46,045 nt of DNA from Prevotella sp. CAG:1320 (lineage in GTDB: Bacteria; Bacteroidota; Bacteroidia; Bacteroidales; Bacteroidaceae). Position 1 is the stretch's first letter; the number at the start of each line of letters is the position of its first letter. Where the stretch lies: NCBI GenBank assembly GCA_000435635.1, contig FR882125.1:17012-63056 (forward strand), given 5' to 3'. Shown here piece after piece: positions 35,412 to 42,791 of the stretch. Both the position numbers and the translations under genes were made by a program. The notes beneath the pieces are model-generated. The model saw only the letters and a list, made by a program, of their open reading frames with translations. It was not told where the DNA came from and did not search any database.

Positions 35412-35836
35412 AGTCTGCCAATACCATCCCCAAAAATTATCCCGTATGCATGCATGGGGACTGCCCGTTGGCGGAGAAATGCCTCCACCAACTGGCTTTC
35501 CGCCGGCAAGAGGAAATGGGAACTTACTTAAGCTTGCTCAATCCTTCTAAGTGTACAAAGCAGCCAGGCTGTCCCCATTACGCTGATGACAAGCCCGTGA
35601 GATTTGCCAAGGGTTTCACGGGTTTCCAGAAGAAAATGTACCCCGAGCAGTATGGGCGATTCATGACCACGCTCATACAGCATTTCGGTCGTAACCAATA
35701 TTTCAAGTGCAGAAGAGGAGATATATTGCTTTCTCCAGAGGAGCAAGACATCATCAAGTACGTGCTCGAACAGGTAGGAGCAAACTCCTCCATGGACTTT
35801 GACCAATATGTAGAGGAAACTCGTTGGGTACCGTAA
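35408..35836 (+). CDS. DUF6078-type cysteine-rich small protein
   Basis: A 142-residue cytoplasmic protein with a cysteine/histidine-rich N-terminal part: CMHGDCPLAEKCLHQ near 15-29 and CTKQPGCPH near 48-56. This spacing could bind a metal or an Fe-S cluster. The rest is helical with a basic QYGRFMTTLIQHFGRNQYFK segment. It resembles DUF6078, a Bacteroidales family of unknown function. The ATGA overlap with ald suggests joint expression. Its last codons (GGTACC at 35827-35832) form the first box of the palindromic array D. Confidence 0.65.
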   Translation: MKSANTIPKNYPVCMHGDCPLAEKCLHQLAFRRQEEMGTYLSLLNPSKCTKQPGCPHYADDKPVRFAKGFTGFQKKMYPEQYGRFMTTLIQHFGRNQYFKCRRGDILLSPEEQDIIKYVLEQVGANSSMDFDQYVEETRWVP

Positions 35837-35936
35837 TCGATACCACTTAGCTGGTACTGCGGTTTTACCTTAGTGGTACTGCAGTACCAGCTAGTTGAAA
35901 CTCCAGTACCAGCTAGGTGGTACTGAAAAGGATACT
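35827..35936. repeat. mirror-symmetric GTAC-box array (array D)
   Basis: Eight GTAC-like boxes (centres 35829.5, 35841.5, 35855.5, 35877.5, 35885.5, 35907.5, 35921.5, 35933.5) have spacings 12-14-22-8-22-14-12, a perfect mirror about 35881.5. The two 42-bp inner arms match in about 34 positions. AGTACCAGC, GAAACTCC and GGTACTG segments recur from array B at 15.3 kb. The outermost left box lies in the last codons of the DUF6078 gene. No T tract follows, so simple termination does not explain it. Confidence 0.85.
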
Positions 35937-35997
35937 GGCTTCGTCTCCTCGGCCAGTCTGTTTTTTTGCGCCCCGAGGTTATATCCCTGACAGTTTT

Positions 35998-36188
35998 TTA
36001 ACCCAAATCGTTGCCTTTAGGCATGATACGGATATTCACATCTATGGCAGTTTGTGATTTCAAGACAGAGCTAAGCATGGCGATACCTTGCTCCGTGAAA
36101 GCGTAGGGCAATCTTCTATCACCATCCCAACATGAGGTCGCATTTTGCGACTTCAAGATTCCAACATCCTCTTTGCTGGGTTGAAACG
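35998..36188 (-). pseudogene. remnant of an ORF6N-domain DNA-binding protein gene
   Basis: An open stretch of about 63 codons without a start encodes a clear piece of the ORF6N domain: [15 protein letters not shown], then [20 protein letters not shown] and [12 protein letters not shown], before PKGNDLG and a stop. Intact ORF6N proteins are longer and continue after the RIM segment with a typical AFV/MR sequence. Both ends are missing here. Upstream it abuts the terminator of the SLT-like gene. ORF6N proteins occur on mobile elements and prophages of Bacteroidetes, so this is probably the trace of a lost element. Confidence 0.75.
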
Positions 36189-36190
36189 TG

Positions 36191-36224
36191 AAGAGGCCTG
36201 GAACATCAAAGTTCCAGGCCTCTT
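36191..36224 (-). terminator. strong hairpin after the SLT-like gene
   Basis: A perfect 14-bp stem, AAGAGGCCTGGAAC (36191-36204) with GTTCCAGGCCTCTT (36211-36224), and a 6-nt loop. It lies 8 bp beyond the stop codon. Neither side has a long T run. Confidence 0.7.
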
Positions 36225-36232
36225 TATCGCTT

Positions 36233-36658
36233 TCATTTCAAGTGTTTCATCACTTTCTCGTAATAACGCTGTGTAGCTTTCTTGCTATACTTGTTGCCAC
36301 CGTTCCATGCCCTGATGGCTTTTTCCACGTTGTTCTCCTTGTTGAATTCCGATTGCATCAACAGGAACATCTCCTTGGATTTTTTCACGCTGTACCTGTC
36401 GGCCAAGGTGTAACGTTTCTTGCTCTTGCGTTTGCGGAGTATGTTGTTGCACTCCTTTACGAGTATCGGGGTAATTTGCATGGCCCCAACAGAATTTCCA
36501 CTTTTGGCGCGGGCGTCACCGCCACTCTCTACCATGATGATGGCCTTTATCACAGGTTCCCAATCATGCTTGGCTCCGCCATTTCTCGAGGCTATCGCAG
36601 CCTCCGTCATCATTAACGCTAATACTACTACTACAAATCTTTTTACAATCTTATTCAT
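36233..36658 (-). CDS. small lytic-transglycosylase-like (SLT-fold) exported protein
   Basis: A 141-residue protein with an N-terminal signal peptide ([20 protein letters not shown]). The SLT-type core follows: [20 protein letters not shown], where the glutamate in VESGGD is the expected catalytic acid, then VGAMQITP, and RAWNGGN near the end. Such proteins cleave peptidoglycan in the periplasm. It is small for the family, essentially only the catalytic domain. The frame is open upstream to 36790, but the signal peptide supports the start at 36658. A leader of about 165 nt precedes it. Confidence 0.8.
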   Translation of the reverse strand: MNKIVKRFVVVVLALMMTEAAIASRNGGAKHDWEPVIKAIIMVESGGDARAKSGNSVGAMQITPILVKECNNILRKRKSKKRYTLADRYSVKKSKEMFLLMQSEFNKENNVEKAIRAWNGGNKYSKKATQRYYEKVMKHLK

Positions 36659-36828
36659 AACATATTCTTTATGGAACCTGAAAAGCTGAACTACAACATC
36701 AGGTATTTTCGCGATTGCGGCCTGGGGCATAAAGGCGCGAGGCGAGCGCAATCTCAGTTCCGTTAGATACCTTAACGGATAGTGCTTCAACTACAAAAAG
36801 AAGACATTATCCTTATACTTATCGGGCG

Positions 36829-36859
36829 CGAAGTTAATGAGTTTAATTCAAATACGCAA
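36829..36859 (-). promoter_or_regulatory. promoter of the SLT-like gene, with a long leader
   Basis: On the minus strand -33 TTG (complement of 36857-36859) and -7 TAACTTCG (complement of 36829-36836, one mismatch) are 20 bp apart. The leader contains two possible stems: CCGTTA/TAACGG (36760-36778) and GATTGCG/CGCAATC (36713-36753). I do not recognise a known riboswitch. The 337-bp gap 36659-36995 holds this leader, the promoter and the Hsp20 terminator. Confidence 0.5.
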
Positions 36860-36924
36860 CTTTTTTTACGGAAAAGCGCGTATTTTACCATTCTTTACCA
36901 TTCTCTAATATGTCCATAACAATG

Positions 36925-36962
36925 AAAAGCCCCCGCATAGAAGATAACTTCTAGCGGGGGCT
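36925..36962 (-). terminator. terminator after hsp20
   Basis: AGCCCCCGC (36928-36936) pairs with GCGGGGGCT (36954-36962); the stem continues inward with TAGAAG/CTTCTA after a bulged A. A short T run (TTTT) follows on the minus strand. Confidence 0.8.
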
Positions 36963-36995
36963 GATGTGGGATGTATTTGGTTACCTATTGAAAGA

Positions 36996-37412
36996 TTAGC
37001 CAATGGTAATCTGCCTGCTGACCTTCTGCTCCTCCTTCTTCAGTTTGGGCAGTTGGACGGAAAGAACGCCGTCGGCCACTTTAGCCGCGATGTGTTCCTT
37101 GTCCACGTCGTCCGGCAAGATCAACGTCTGCTCGTACTTGGAGTAATAGAACTCCCTGCGCAGGTAGTGAGCCTTGTCCTCCTTCTCCTCATTGTGCTTC
37201 TCCACCTTGATGGTGAGGTTTCCTTCATCGTTGATATGAACGTTGAAGTCTTCCTTTGTCAAGCCGGGAGCGCCTACTTCTACCACGTATTCGTTTTCGG
37301 TTTCCTTCACGTTGATGGCAGGTGCCGTAGCGTTGGTTCTTGGAAGGGCGATGTTATCGAAGAAGTCGTTGAAGACCTCGGGTAACCAATTGTTTCTGTA
37401 GATGGGTGTCAT
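36996..37412 (-). CDS. Hsp20/alpha-crystallin family small heat-shock protein
   Basis: A 138-residue cytoplasmic holdase that binds unfolding proteins without ATP. The alpha-crystallin domain covers about 30-135: NVKETENEYVVEVGAPGLTK, NLTIKVEKHNEE, and the conserved ADGVLSVQLPKL. An N-terminal MTPIYRNNWLPEVFNDFFD segment is typical of Bacteroidetes members. The C-terminal ITIG resembles the I-x-I anchor. An AGGAGG site precedes the start codon by about 9 bp. It follows a terminator, so it is transcribed separately from the DUF5606 gene. Confidence 0.94.
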   Translation of the reverse strand: MTPIYRNNWLPEVFNDFFDNIALPRTNATAPAINVKETENEYVVEVGAPGLTKEDFNVHINDEGNLTIKVEKHNEEKEDKAHYLRREFYYSKYEQTLILPDDVDKEHIAAKVADGVLSVQLPKLKKEEQKVSRQITIG

Positions 37413-37486
37413 AGTTTTTACCTCCTAGTTGTTTGTTAATGGTTTAACGTTTACACTTACCCATCTGCAAGGAATGTTCCAAACCC

Positions 37487-37530
37487 GAAAAATGCGCCAT
37501 ATTGTCAGGAGAAGTGACAATATGGCGCAT
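37487..37530 (-). terminator. strong terminator after the DUF5606 gene
   Basis: A perfect 16-bp stem, ATGCGCCATATTGTCA (37492-37507) with its complement (37515-37530), and a 7-nt loop. Five Ts follow on the minus strand. It ends the nusB-yajC-ybbR-coaE-DUF5606 run. Confidence 0.88.
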
Positions 37531-37566
37531 CGTGGAGGTTTCCTCTTCAAGAGGGGAAGCTGAAGG

Positions 37567-38001
37567 CTATGCGCGGTCGTCCACGTTATCGCCGTTGGTG
37601 GGTGCCAACGCGTCCTGGAACTCGGTGATGCCCGCCTTGACGAGAATGTTATACCATTGCAATAACTTCTTGATATCGCTGTCGTGTACGCGGTCACGGT
37701 CAAAGTCGGGCAGCACTTCCGCGAAATAGGAACGCAAATCGGCAGAGCTGGCTTTGCGGTAGTCTATTGAGCTGACTTTCTTCTCCTCTTTTACGCCCAC
37801 GCTTTCCAGCACTTGCCACAAAGGCACTTCGTCCGCGTCGGTATACATGGCCACGTCGGCCAGGCTCGTTACCCTGTCTGTAGCGAATACGGGCATGCGC
37901 TTGTGGCTTTCGTCAAGCATCTCTACGATGAACGTGCCTTTACTTCTGCTTACCAGTTTATACAGGCCTGGTTTGCCTGCGATAGAAAGAATTGTCTCCA
38001 T
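37567..38001 (-). CDS. DUF5606 family protein
   Basis: A 144-residue soluble protein. It begins METILSIAGKPGLYKLVSRS, the recognisable start of the DUF5606 family, which is widespread in Bacteroidales and has no assigned function. The N-terminal 75 residues look like a small beta domain (MPVFATDRVTSLADVAMYTD); the remainder is helical. The C-terminus is short, polar and acidic. It lies 55 bp after coaE and is the last gene before a strong terminator, so it likely belongs to that operon. Confidence 0.75.
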   Translation of the reverse strand: METILSIAGKPGLYKLVSRSKGTFIVEMLDESHKRMPVFATDRVTSLADVAMYTDADEVPLWQVLESVGVKEEKKVSSIDYRKASSADLRSYFAEVLPDFDRDRVHDSDIKKLLQWYNILVKAGITEFQDALAPTNGDNVDDRA

Positions 38002-38056
38002 AAAATAATCCAGTCTTTAATGTTTGAATGTTCCTGATTGATTGTTAGAATATATA

Positions 38057-38653
38057 TTATAATGTATGCTTGCGTTGGGCGATGGCTCGCAGCATGCCCC
38101 GCAATTGCGGAAGCAGGGGAGTGATGCCGTCGTTGTGGACGATATAGTCACTGCGACTGGCTATCTCCTCTTGCGGCATCTGTGTGGTTATCCAGCGGGA
38201 TGCTTGCTCCATGCTAATGCCGTCCCGCTCCATTACTCTTCGCAGCCTTGTCTCTAAAGGTGCCACTACGCACGTTACGCATGCGAGGGGCACTCTCTGG
38301 TGGAAACCGCTTTCGAAGAGGATGGCGCTCTCCAGCCACTCGCAACCACTTGCCATGAAGTCTTGGGCAACCGCTGGATGCACGATGGCGTTCACGGCTT
38401 GCTTGTTTTCCTCGCTTGCCAAAAGGAAGGCGGACAACACGCTTTTCCGGGGAGCGTCACCCTCGTATACTTCTTTTCCCACCAGTTCGGTCAGACGTTC
38501 CCGCAATATCTTGTCGGAACGCATGAGCCGCTTGGCGGCAGCGTCACAGTCGTAGACCTCAACGCCCATGTCTCGAAGCTGTTGGCATATATAACTTTTT
38601 CCTGCGCCAATGCCACCCGTGATCGCGCCAAATAGGTGTGCCGTATCTGTCAT
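38057..38653 (-). CDS. coaE: dephospho-CoA kinase
   Basis: A 198-residue P-loop kinase that phosphorylates dephospho-CoA, the last step of coenzyme A synthesis. Walker A is TGGIGAGKSYICQ near 11-23; the substrate segment DCDAAAKRL and the AILFESGFH stretch are family features. Length fits (about 200). The frame is open upstream to 38737, but MTDTAHLF at 38653 overlaps the ybbR stop codon in an ATGA arrangement and is the expected start. It belongs to the conserved nusB-yajC-ybbR-coaE cluster. Confidence 0.93.
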   Translation of the reverse strand: MTDTAHLFGAITGGIGAGKSYICQQLRDMGVEVYDCDAAAKRLMRSDKILRERLTELVGKEVYEGDAPRKSVLSAFLLASEENKQAVNAIVHPAVAQDFMASGCEWLESAILFESGFHQRVPLACVTCVVAPLETRLRRVMERDGISMEQASRWITTQMPQEEIASRSDYIVHNDGITPLLPQLRGMLRAIAQRKHTL

Positions 38654-39627
38654 TGCTCTATCAAATAGTCCACCTGGCTTATCTCTAGTCGTGCCCTGGA
38701 TACATTCCGCGGCCATTTCACCAACTGCAATGGGCACTTCTCGTCGGCTTGTTTCTCGATGTCTTTGTAGTCTGCCACCACCCGGAACATCTCTGGCTTG
38801 ATGGTGCGGAACACTCTGGCGCCTACGGTAAACCTGACGTTCACCTTGGCGGGAAAAGTTCTCAAGGTCTTTCCCTCGGGCATGTTGACCGCCGTGATGG
38901 GCACCTCCACGCTCTCTTCCGTAAGGATGTCGGGATACAGACTTATCTTTACGGTGGATGGCACTACCTTTACACCCCTTATTTGCTGTAATTCCACCTG
39001 TTGATGAATGGTGTCCCGCAGGTTTGCCAGGTTTACGGGAAGCGTATAGATGGCAGATATGCTGTCCAGCAAAGACTTATGGGCGTAGATGGTTACTGTG
39101 TTGGGCGATATGGAAGTGTTGGCCAGGTAGTAGGTTTGGCTTGTGGAAATCTTTCCCGTCATTTTTACCGCCACGCGCTTTGATTGTCCGAAATTGAAGA
39201 AGAAGTCCTGGTGCTCTACCTTCATAGACACCAGTTTGCTGGAGCCGTAAAGTTGGGCGAGCACTTGCCGCTGTATGTCTGCCGTGGGCACATAGCCTTT
39301 CCCCTTTTGGGTGTTGGCGTAGGTGGCGAAGCGAAATGACAGCGGGCGGAACTTCTTGCCATAGCTGTAGGTGAGCAGCGTGAACCCCTTGTCGCGCACG
39401 ACAATATGCGCTGTGTCAGAGAGCTCGCCCGTCATTACGGTGTTGTTGGGCACGCCTGTTAGGGTCACAGGAATGCAATATTCTTTCTCGTAAGTCTCGT
39501 TGAGGCTCATGAGAAGCCAGAAACTACTGCTTAAGGCGAGAAAGAACAAAAAAATCAGAAACTCCTTGTTCATGTTACAGAGAAGGAAGTTCCTGATAAT
39601 GGATTTTGTCAGTGAGTCATTACGCAT
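38650..39627 (-). CDS. YbbR-domain membrane-anchored protein
   Basis: A 325-residue protein with one N-terminal membrane helix (EFLIFLFFLALSSSFWLLMSL at about 22-42) and a periplasmic part built from YbbR-like beta domains, for example TVTIYAHKSLLDSISAIYTL and IPVTLTGVPNNT. YbbR proteins in Firmicutes regulate the diadenylate cyclase CdaA; the role in Bacteroidetes is less clear. The start at 39627 (MRNDSLTKS) overlaps yajC by 8 bp and is preferred over 39660. It is between yajC and coaE in a tight operon. Confidence 0.8.
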   Translation of the reverse strand: MRNDSLTKSIIRNFLLCNMNKEFLIFLFFLALSSSFWLLMSLNETYEKEYCIPVTLTGVPNNTVMTGELSDTAHIVVRDKGFTLLTYSYGKKFRPLSFRFATYANTQKGKGYVPTADIQRQVLAQLYGSSKLVSMKVEHQDFFFNFGQSKRVAVKMTGKISTSQTYYLANTSISPNTVTIYAHKSLLDSISAIYTLPVNLANLRDTIHQQVELQQIRGVKVVPSTVKISLYPDILTEESVEVPITAVNMPEGKTLRTFPAKVNVRFTVGARVFRTIKPEMFRVVADYKDIEKQADEKCPLQLVKWPRNVSRARLEISQVDYLIEQ

Positions 39628-39937
39628 TGCCTTGCTGCTGGGAAGCGTCCGCGAAGACATATCCCCTGGCCACGGTGATCACCACGCCACGTGCTATTTC
39701 CAATTCCACGGTGTTGTTTTCCAGGTTCACCTTGGTTACGGTGCCATAGATGCCTCCGCCTGTCACCACTTTGGCTCCAGGTTGCAGTGAGTTTTGGAAA
39801 TTGCGTATCTCTTTTTGTTTCTTTTGCTGCGGACGTATCATGAAGAGCCACATTATCACGAAGATGGCTACCATCATCACCAGGAAGCCGATGCTTCCGC
39901 CGCCAGATTGCGCTTGTAATACTAAAGATGTTGTCAT
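39620..39937 (-). CDS. yajC: preprotein translocase subunit YajC
   Basis: A 105-residue protein with one membrane helix (GFLVMMVAIFVIMWLFMI at about 17-34) followed by the family signature RPQQKKQKE and the soluble GAKVVTGGGIYGTVTKV segment. YajC associates with SecDF and aids protein translocation. Length fits. It follows nusB after 45 bp and overlaps ybbR by 8 bp. Confidence 0.95.
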   Translation of the reverse strand: MTTSLVLQAQSGGGSIGFLVMMVAIFVIMWLFMIRPQQKKQKEIRNFQNSLQPGAKVVTGGGIYGTVTKVNLENNTVELEIARGVVITVARGYVFADASQQQGNA

Positions 39938-39982
39938 ACCTATTATTAATAATGTATATAAGGGTTAATGATTTCGTGAGAA

Positions 39983-40969
39983 TTATTCCTGCGGGGTCTC
40001 CTCCTTGGGAGCGTTGGCGCCCTTGTCGCTTTTCTCTTTTGTCGTCATGGGCTTGAATATCTTGCCCGTGTCGTTCAGGTAACGGGCAATGGCATCCAAC
40101 ATGCCATTGATGTAGCCGCCACTACGAGGCGTGCTGTATACCTTGGCCAATTCCACGTATTCGTTGATGGTCACAGAAACGGGAATGGCGGGGAAAGTCA
40201 TCATCTCGGCGATGGCTATTTGCATCAGCACTACGTCCATGTAAGCCAAGCGGGAGAAATCCCAGTTTCTGCTGGCGTCACTCATGTAACGCTGGTATTG
40301 GTCGGCGTTGAGGATGGTGGCCCTAAAGAGCTTGCGGGCGAACTCGCGGTCTTCCGCGTCCTTGTATTCGGGCAGCAATTCTTGGTTCGCCTTATTGGAG
40401 GCGTCAAACCGCTTGATGGTTTTCAGCACAAACGTGTCCACCACCTCTTTGTCGTCGTTCCAGTAGAGGCTCATTTCCTCGAGGGCATCCTCGATGGCCT
40501 CATTGTTCATGATATATTTCTTGTAGAGCTTGCGCCACAATTCGCGGTCGGCCTCGTAAGAATCCTCCTCGCTCTTCATGTAGTCTTGGTAGGTCTCGCT
40601 TTCCGTGATGCGCAGGTAAAGGTCTTGCACCAGCTTTTCCTGTTCATCCCATTTTAAGCCTTTGGTCTCAATGAAGTCGTTGAGCATTTTGTTCTCCTCC
40701 AATTGCAGGGCAAACCTGTTAAGCGAGAATTTCTGGGAGGGCATTTCTCCACCCTCGCGTTGCGCCTTGGCCGTGGCCACGTCTATGTACTTGCGCGCCT
40801 CACGGGTTACCGCCACTATCAGTGACAGCAGGAAATTATAAAGGTCATACGCCTTTGAGAGACTGAACAGCAACTCCTTCTCGGCGTTTTCCATGTTTTT
40901 GTTTCCGTTTTGATAGTATGCGTAGGTTAACTGGACTATCTTGATACGTATTAGCTCGCGATTAATCAT
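39983..40969 (-). CDS. nusB: transcription antitermination factor NusB, long form
   Basis: A 328-residue protein, more than twice the length of E. coli NusB (139). The start MINRELIRIKIVQLTYAYYQ matches the NusB N-terminal helix pattern. The canonical core is at the C-terminal half (NWDFSRLAYMDVVLMQIAIAEMM, VSVTINEYVELAKVYSTPRS, YINGMLDAIARY). About 120 residues of extra helical sequence lie between them, as in other Bacteroidetes NusB. A charged, probably disordered tail of about 25 residues ends it. NusB with NusE supports rRNA transcription. The start at 40969 is chosen over 40999 by family match. Confidence 0.88.
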   Translation of the reverse strand: MINRELIRIKIVQLTYAYYQNGNKNMENAEKELLFSLSKAYDLYNFLLSLIVAVTREARKYIDVATAKAQREGGEMPSQKFSLNRFALQLEENKMLNDFIETKGLKWDEQEKLVQDLYLRITESETYQDYMKSEEDSYEADRELWRKLYKKYIMNNEAIEDALEEMSLYWNDDKEVVDTFVLKTIKRFDASNKANQELLPEYKDAEDREFARKLFRATILNADQYQRYMSDASRNWDFSRLAYMDVVLMQIAIAEMMTFPAIPVSVTINEYVELAKVYSTPRSGGYINGMLDAIARYLNDTGKIFKPMTTKEKSDKGANAPKEETPQE

Positions 40970-40996
40970 TCTCCAATAATCATTTGTTCTAAAATG

Positions 40997-41027
40997 CAAA
41001 ATTATACATTTTACTCGGAAGTTGCAA
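40997..41027 (-). promoter_or_regulatory. promoter of the nusB operon
   Basis: On the minus strand -33 TTG (complement of 41025-41027) and a perfect -7 TAATTTTG (complement of 40997-41004) are 20 bp apart. It lies about 28 bp before the nusB ATG. Confidence 0.65.
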
Positions 41028-41066
41028 GTGATTTTGGAATAATTTCCTTTTTTTTAGGGTAAAACA

Positions 41067-41097
41067 TTGCGTATTTCGGAAAAACGCCTTAACTTTG
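41067..41097 (+). promoter_or_regulatory. promoter of the rplY operon
   Basis: -33 TTG (41067-41069) and a perfect -7 TAACTTTG (41090-41097) with a 20-bp spacer. The leader to rplY would be about 65 nt. Confidence 0.7.
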
Positions 41098-41169
41098 CAC
41101 CGCTTTTCGCATCTGAGTGTGTGATGGCGAATTAACAACATTAATTTAGAGTAACACAACTTAATCGTC

Positions 41170-41775
41170 ATGAAAGAAATTGAAGTAACAGGTAAGAAGC
41201 GCACTGCCCTTGGAAAAAAAGCTTCTAAGGCTCTCCGCAAGGAGGGTATGGTTCCATGTAACCTTTATGGTGAGTTGAAGGACGCTGAAGGCAAGCCCGT
41301 GGCATTGGCTTTCGCTTCTCCTTTCACCGAGCTCCGTAAAATCATCTATACTCCTCACGTGTATGTCATCAAGCTGGTTATCGATGGCGAGATCCATACT
41401 GCCGTGATGAGGGAAATACAATTCCATCCCGTAACCGACGCTCCCTTGCATGTTGACTTCTACGAGGTGAACGACGAGAAGCCAATCACCGTAGGCATCC
41501 CCGTGAAGCTGGTTGGTCTGGCACAAGGTGTGCGTGATGGTGGCCGCATGAATCTTTCTATCCGCAAGATCAATGTTACCGCTCCTTATCAAATCATCCC
41601 CGAGCACCTTGACGTTGACGTTACCTCTCTTACCATCGGCAAGAGCATCAAGGTTGGCCAGTTGAATTACGAGGGCCTGGAGATGGCTACCAGCAAGGAC
41701 GTAGTGGTTTGCTCTATCAAGATGACACGTCAGGCACAGCAGGCCGCTGCCGCTGCCGCCGCAACTGAGGAATAA
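41170..41775 (+). CDS. rplY: 50S ribosomal protein L25, long (CTC) form
   Basis: A 201-residue protein. The N-terminal L25 domain (about 1-90) starts MKEIEVTGKKRTALGKKASK and binds 5S rRNA. A C-terminal TL5/CTC beta domain (about 95-185) follows, then an alanine-rich tail (QAAAAAAATEE). The long form is normal outside the E. coli group. Codon use is strongly biased, as for a ribosomal protein. It is first of four genes with overlapping or close junctions (rplY-pth-S4-purN); rplY and pth share the base at 41775 (TAATG). Confidence 0.95.
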   Translation: MKEIEVTGKKRTALGKKASKALRKEGMVPCNLYGELKDAEGKPVALAFASPFTELRKIIYTPHVYVIKLVIDGEIHTAVMREIQFHPVTDAPLHVDFYEVNDEKPITVGIPVKLVGLAQGVRDGGRMNLSIRKINVTAPYQIIPEHLDVDVTSLTIGKSIKVGQLNYEGLEMATSKDVVVCSIKMTRQAQQAAAAAAATEE

Positions 41776-42350
41776 TGGATAAGTATTTGATTTGTGGCTT
41801 GGGTAATCCTGGCACGGAGTATGCGGGTACCCGCCACAATACTGGATATATGGTGTTGGATGCCTTTGCCGAGGCATCCAACATTCATTTTGAGGACAAG
41901 CGATATGGGTTTGTGGCGGAAACTTCGCTCAAGGGGCGGAAAGTGTTCTTGCTGAAACCTACTACCTATATGAACCTGAGCGGCAATGCCGTGCGCTATT
42001 GGCTTAACCAGGAGAAAATAGACCAGCAACGGCTGTTGGTCGTCAGCGATGACGTGGCTTTGCCGCTGGGGGCTTTCAGGCTGAAGGCGTCGGGCAGTAA
42101 TGGTGGTCACAACGGGCTAGGCCATATTCAGCAGTTGATAGGCCAGAACTATGCTCGCCTCAGGATGGGCATAGGCAATGATTATCCTCGCGGAGCGCAG
42201 GTGGAATGGGTGCTTGGCAAGTATGATGAGGAAGAACTCAAAGTGCTGAAGCCCAGCCTGGATACCGCGGTGGATATTATCAAGAGCTTCGTGCTGGCGG
42301 GTATTGATATCACCATGAACCAATATAATAAACTGGGCAAGAAACAATAG
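41775..42350 (+). CDS. pth: peptidyl-tRNA hydrolase
   Basis: A 191-residue enzyme that releases peptides from peptidyl-tRNA dropped by stalled ribosomes. The signature GLGNPGTEYAGTRHNTGY includes the catalytic histidine (RHNTG). KPTTYMNLSGNAV and the aspartate-bearing VVSDDVALPLG follow, and GSNGGHNGLGHI holds further active-site residues. Length fits. Its start codon overlaps the rplY stop. It is commonly next to rplY across bacteria. Confidence 0.97.
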   Translation: MDKYLICGLGNPGTEYAGTRHNTGYMVLDAFAEASNIHFEDKRYGFVAETSLKGRKVFLLKPTTYMNLSGNAVRYWLNQEKIDQQRLLVVSDDVALPLGAFRLKASGSNGGHNGLGHIQQLIGQNYARLRMGIGNDYPRGAQVEWVLGKYDEEELKVLKPSLDTAVDIIKSFVLAGIDITMNQYNKLGKKQ

Positions 42351-42359
42351 CGTTTGCAT

Positions 42360-42791
42360 ATGGCGGAAACGGCAAGGATAGACAAGTGGCTTTGGGCGGC
42401 GCGGGTATATAAGACGCGTAGCCTGGCAGCCAACGCCTGCAAGAACGGCAGGGTAACCATAGGCGGAGTGAACGTGAAGCCTTCTCATGTTATCAAGGCG
42501 GGCGTGGTAATCAACGTGAAGAAGCCGCCTGTCACTTATTCTTTTCGTGTTCTCTCCTGCATAGAGCAACGTGTGGGGGCCAAGCTTTTGCCGACAATTT
42601 ACGAGAATGTCACTGATCCCAAGCAATATGAGCTATTGGAAATGACCCGTATCAGTGGATTCGTGGATAGGGCGAGAGGGACGGGAAGGCCTACCAAGAA
42701 AGACCAACGAGCCTTGGAAGCCTTCAGGGATTATGCCCTCTTTGGGTTTGACGACTTTGATGATGATTTAGACGAAGAGGATGATGAGTGA
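42360..42791 (+). CDS. S4-domain RNA-binding protein (Hsp15-like)
   Basis: A 143-residue protein. An S4 RNA-binding domain covers about 5-65: RIDKWLWAARVYKTRSLA, then NGRVTIGGVNVKPSHVIKAG. This matches the heat-shock protein Hsp15 (HslR), which recycles 50S subunits carrying nascent chains. The last 13 residues are almost all acidic (DDFDDDLDEEDDE). The start at 42360 is an ATG, preferred over the TTG at 42354. It overlaps purN by up to 11 bp. Its place after pth fits a role in rescuing stalled ribosomes. Confidence 0.88.
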   Translation: MAETARIDKWLWAARVYKTRSLAANACKNGRVTIGGVNVKPSHVIKAGVVINVKKPPVTYSFRVLSCIEQRVGAKLLPTIYENVTDPKQYELLEMTRISGFVDRARGTGRPTKKDQRALEAFRDYALFGFDDFDDDLDEEDDE

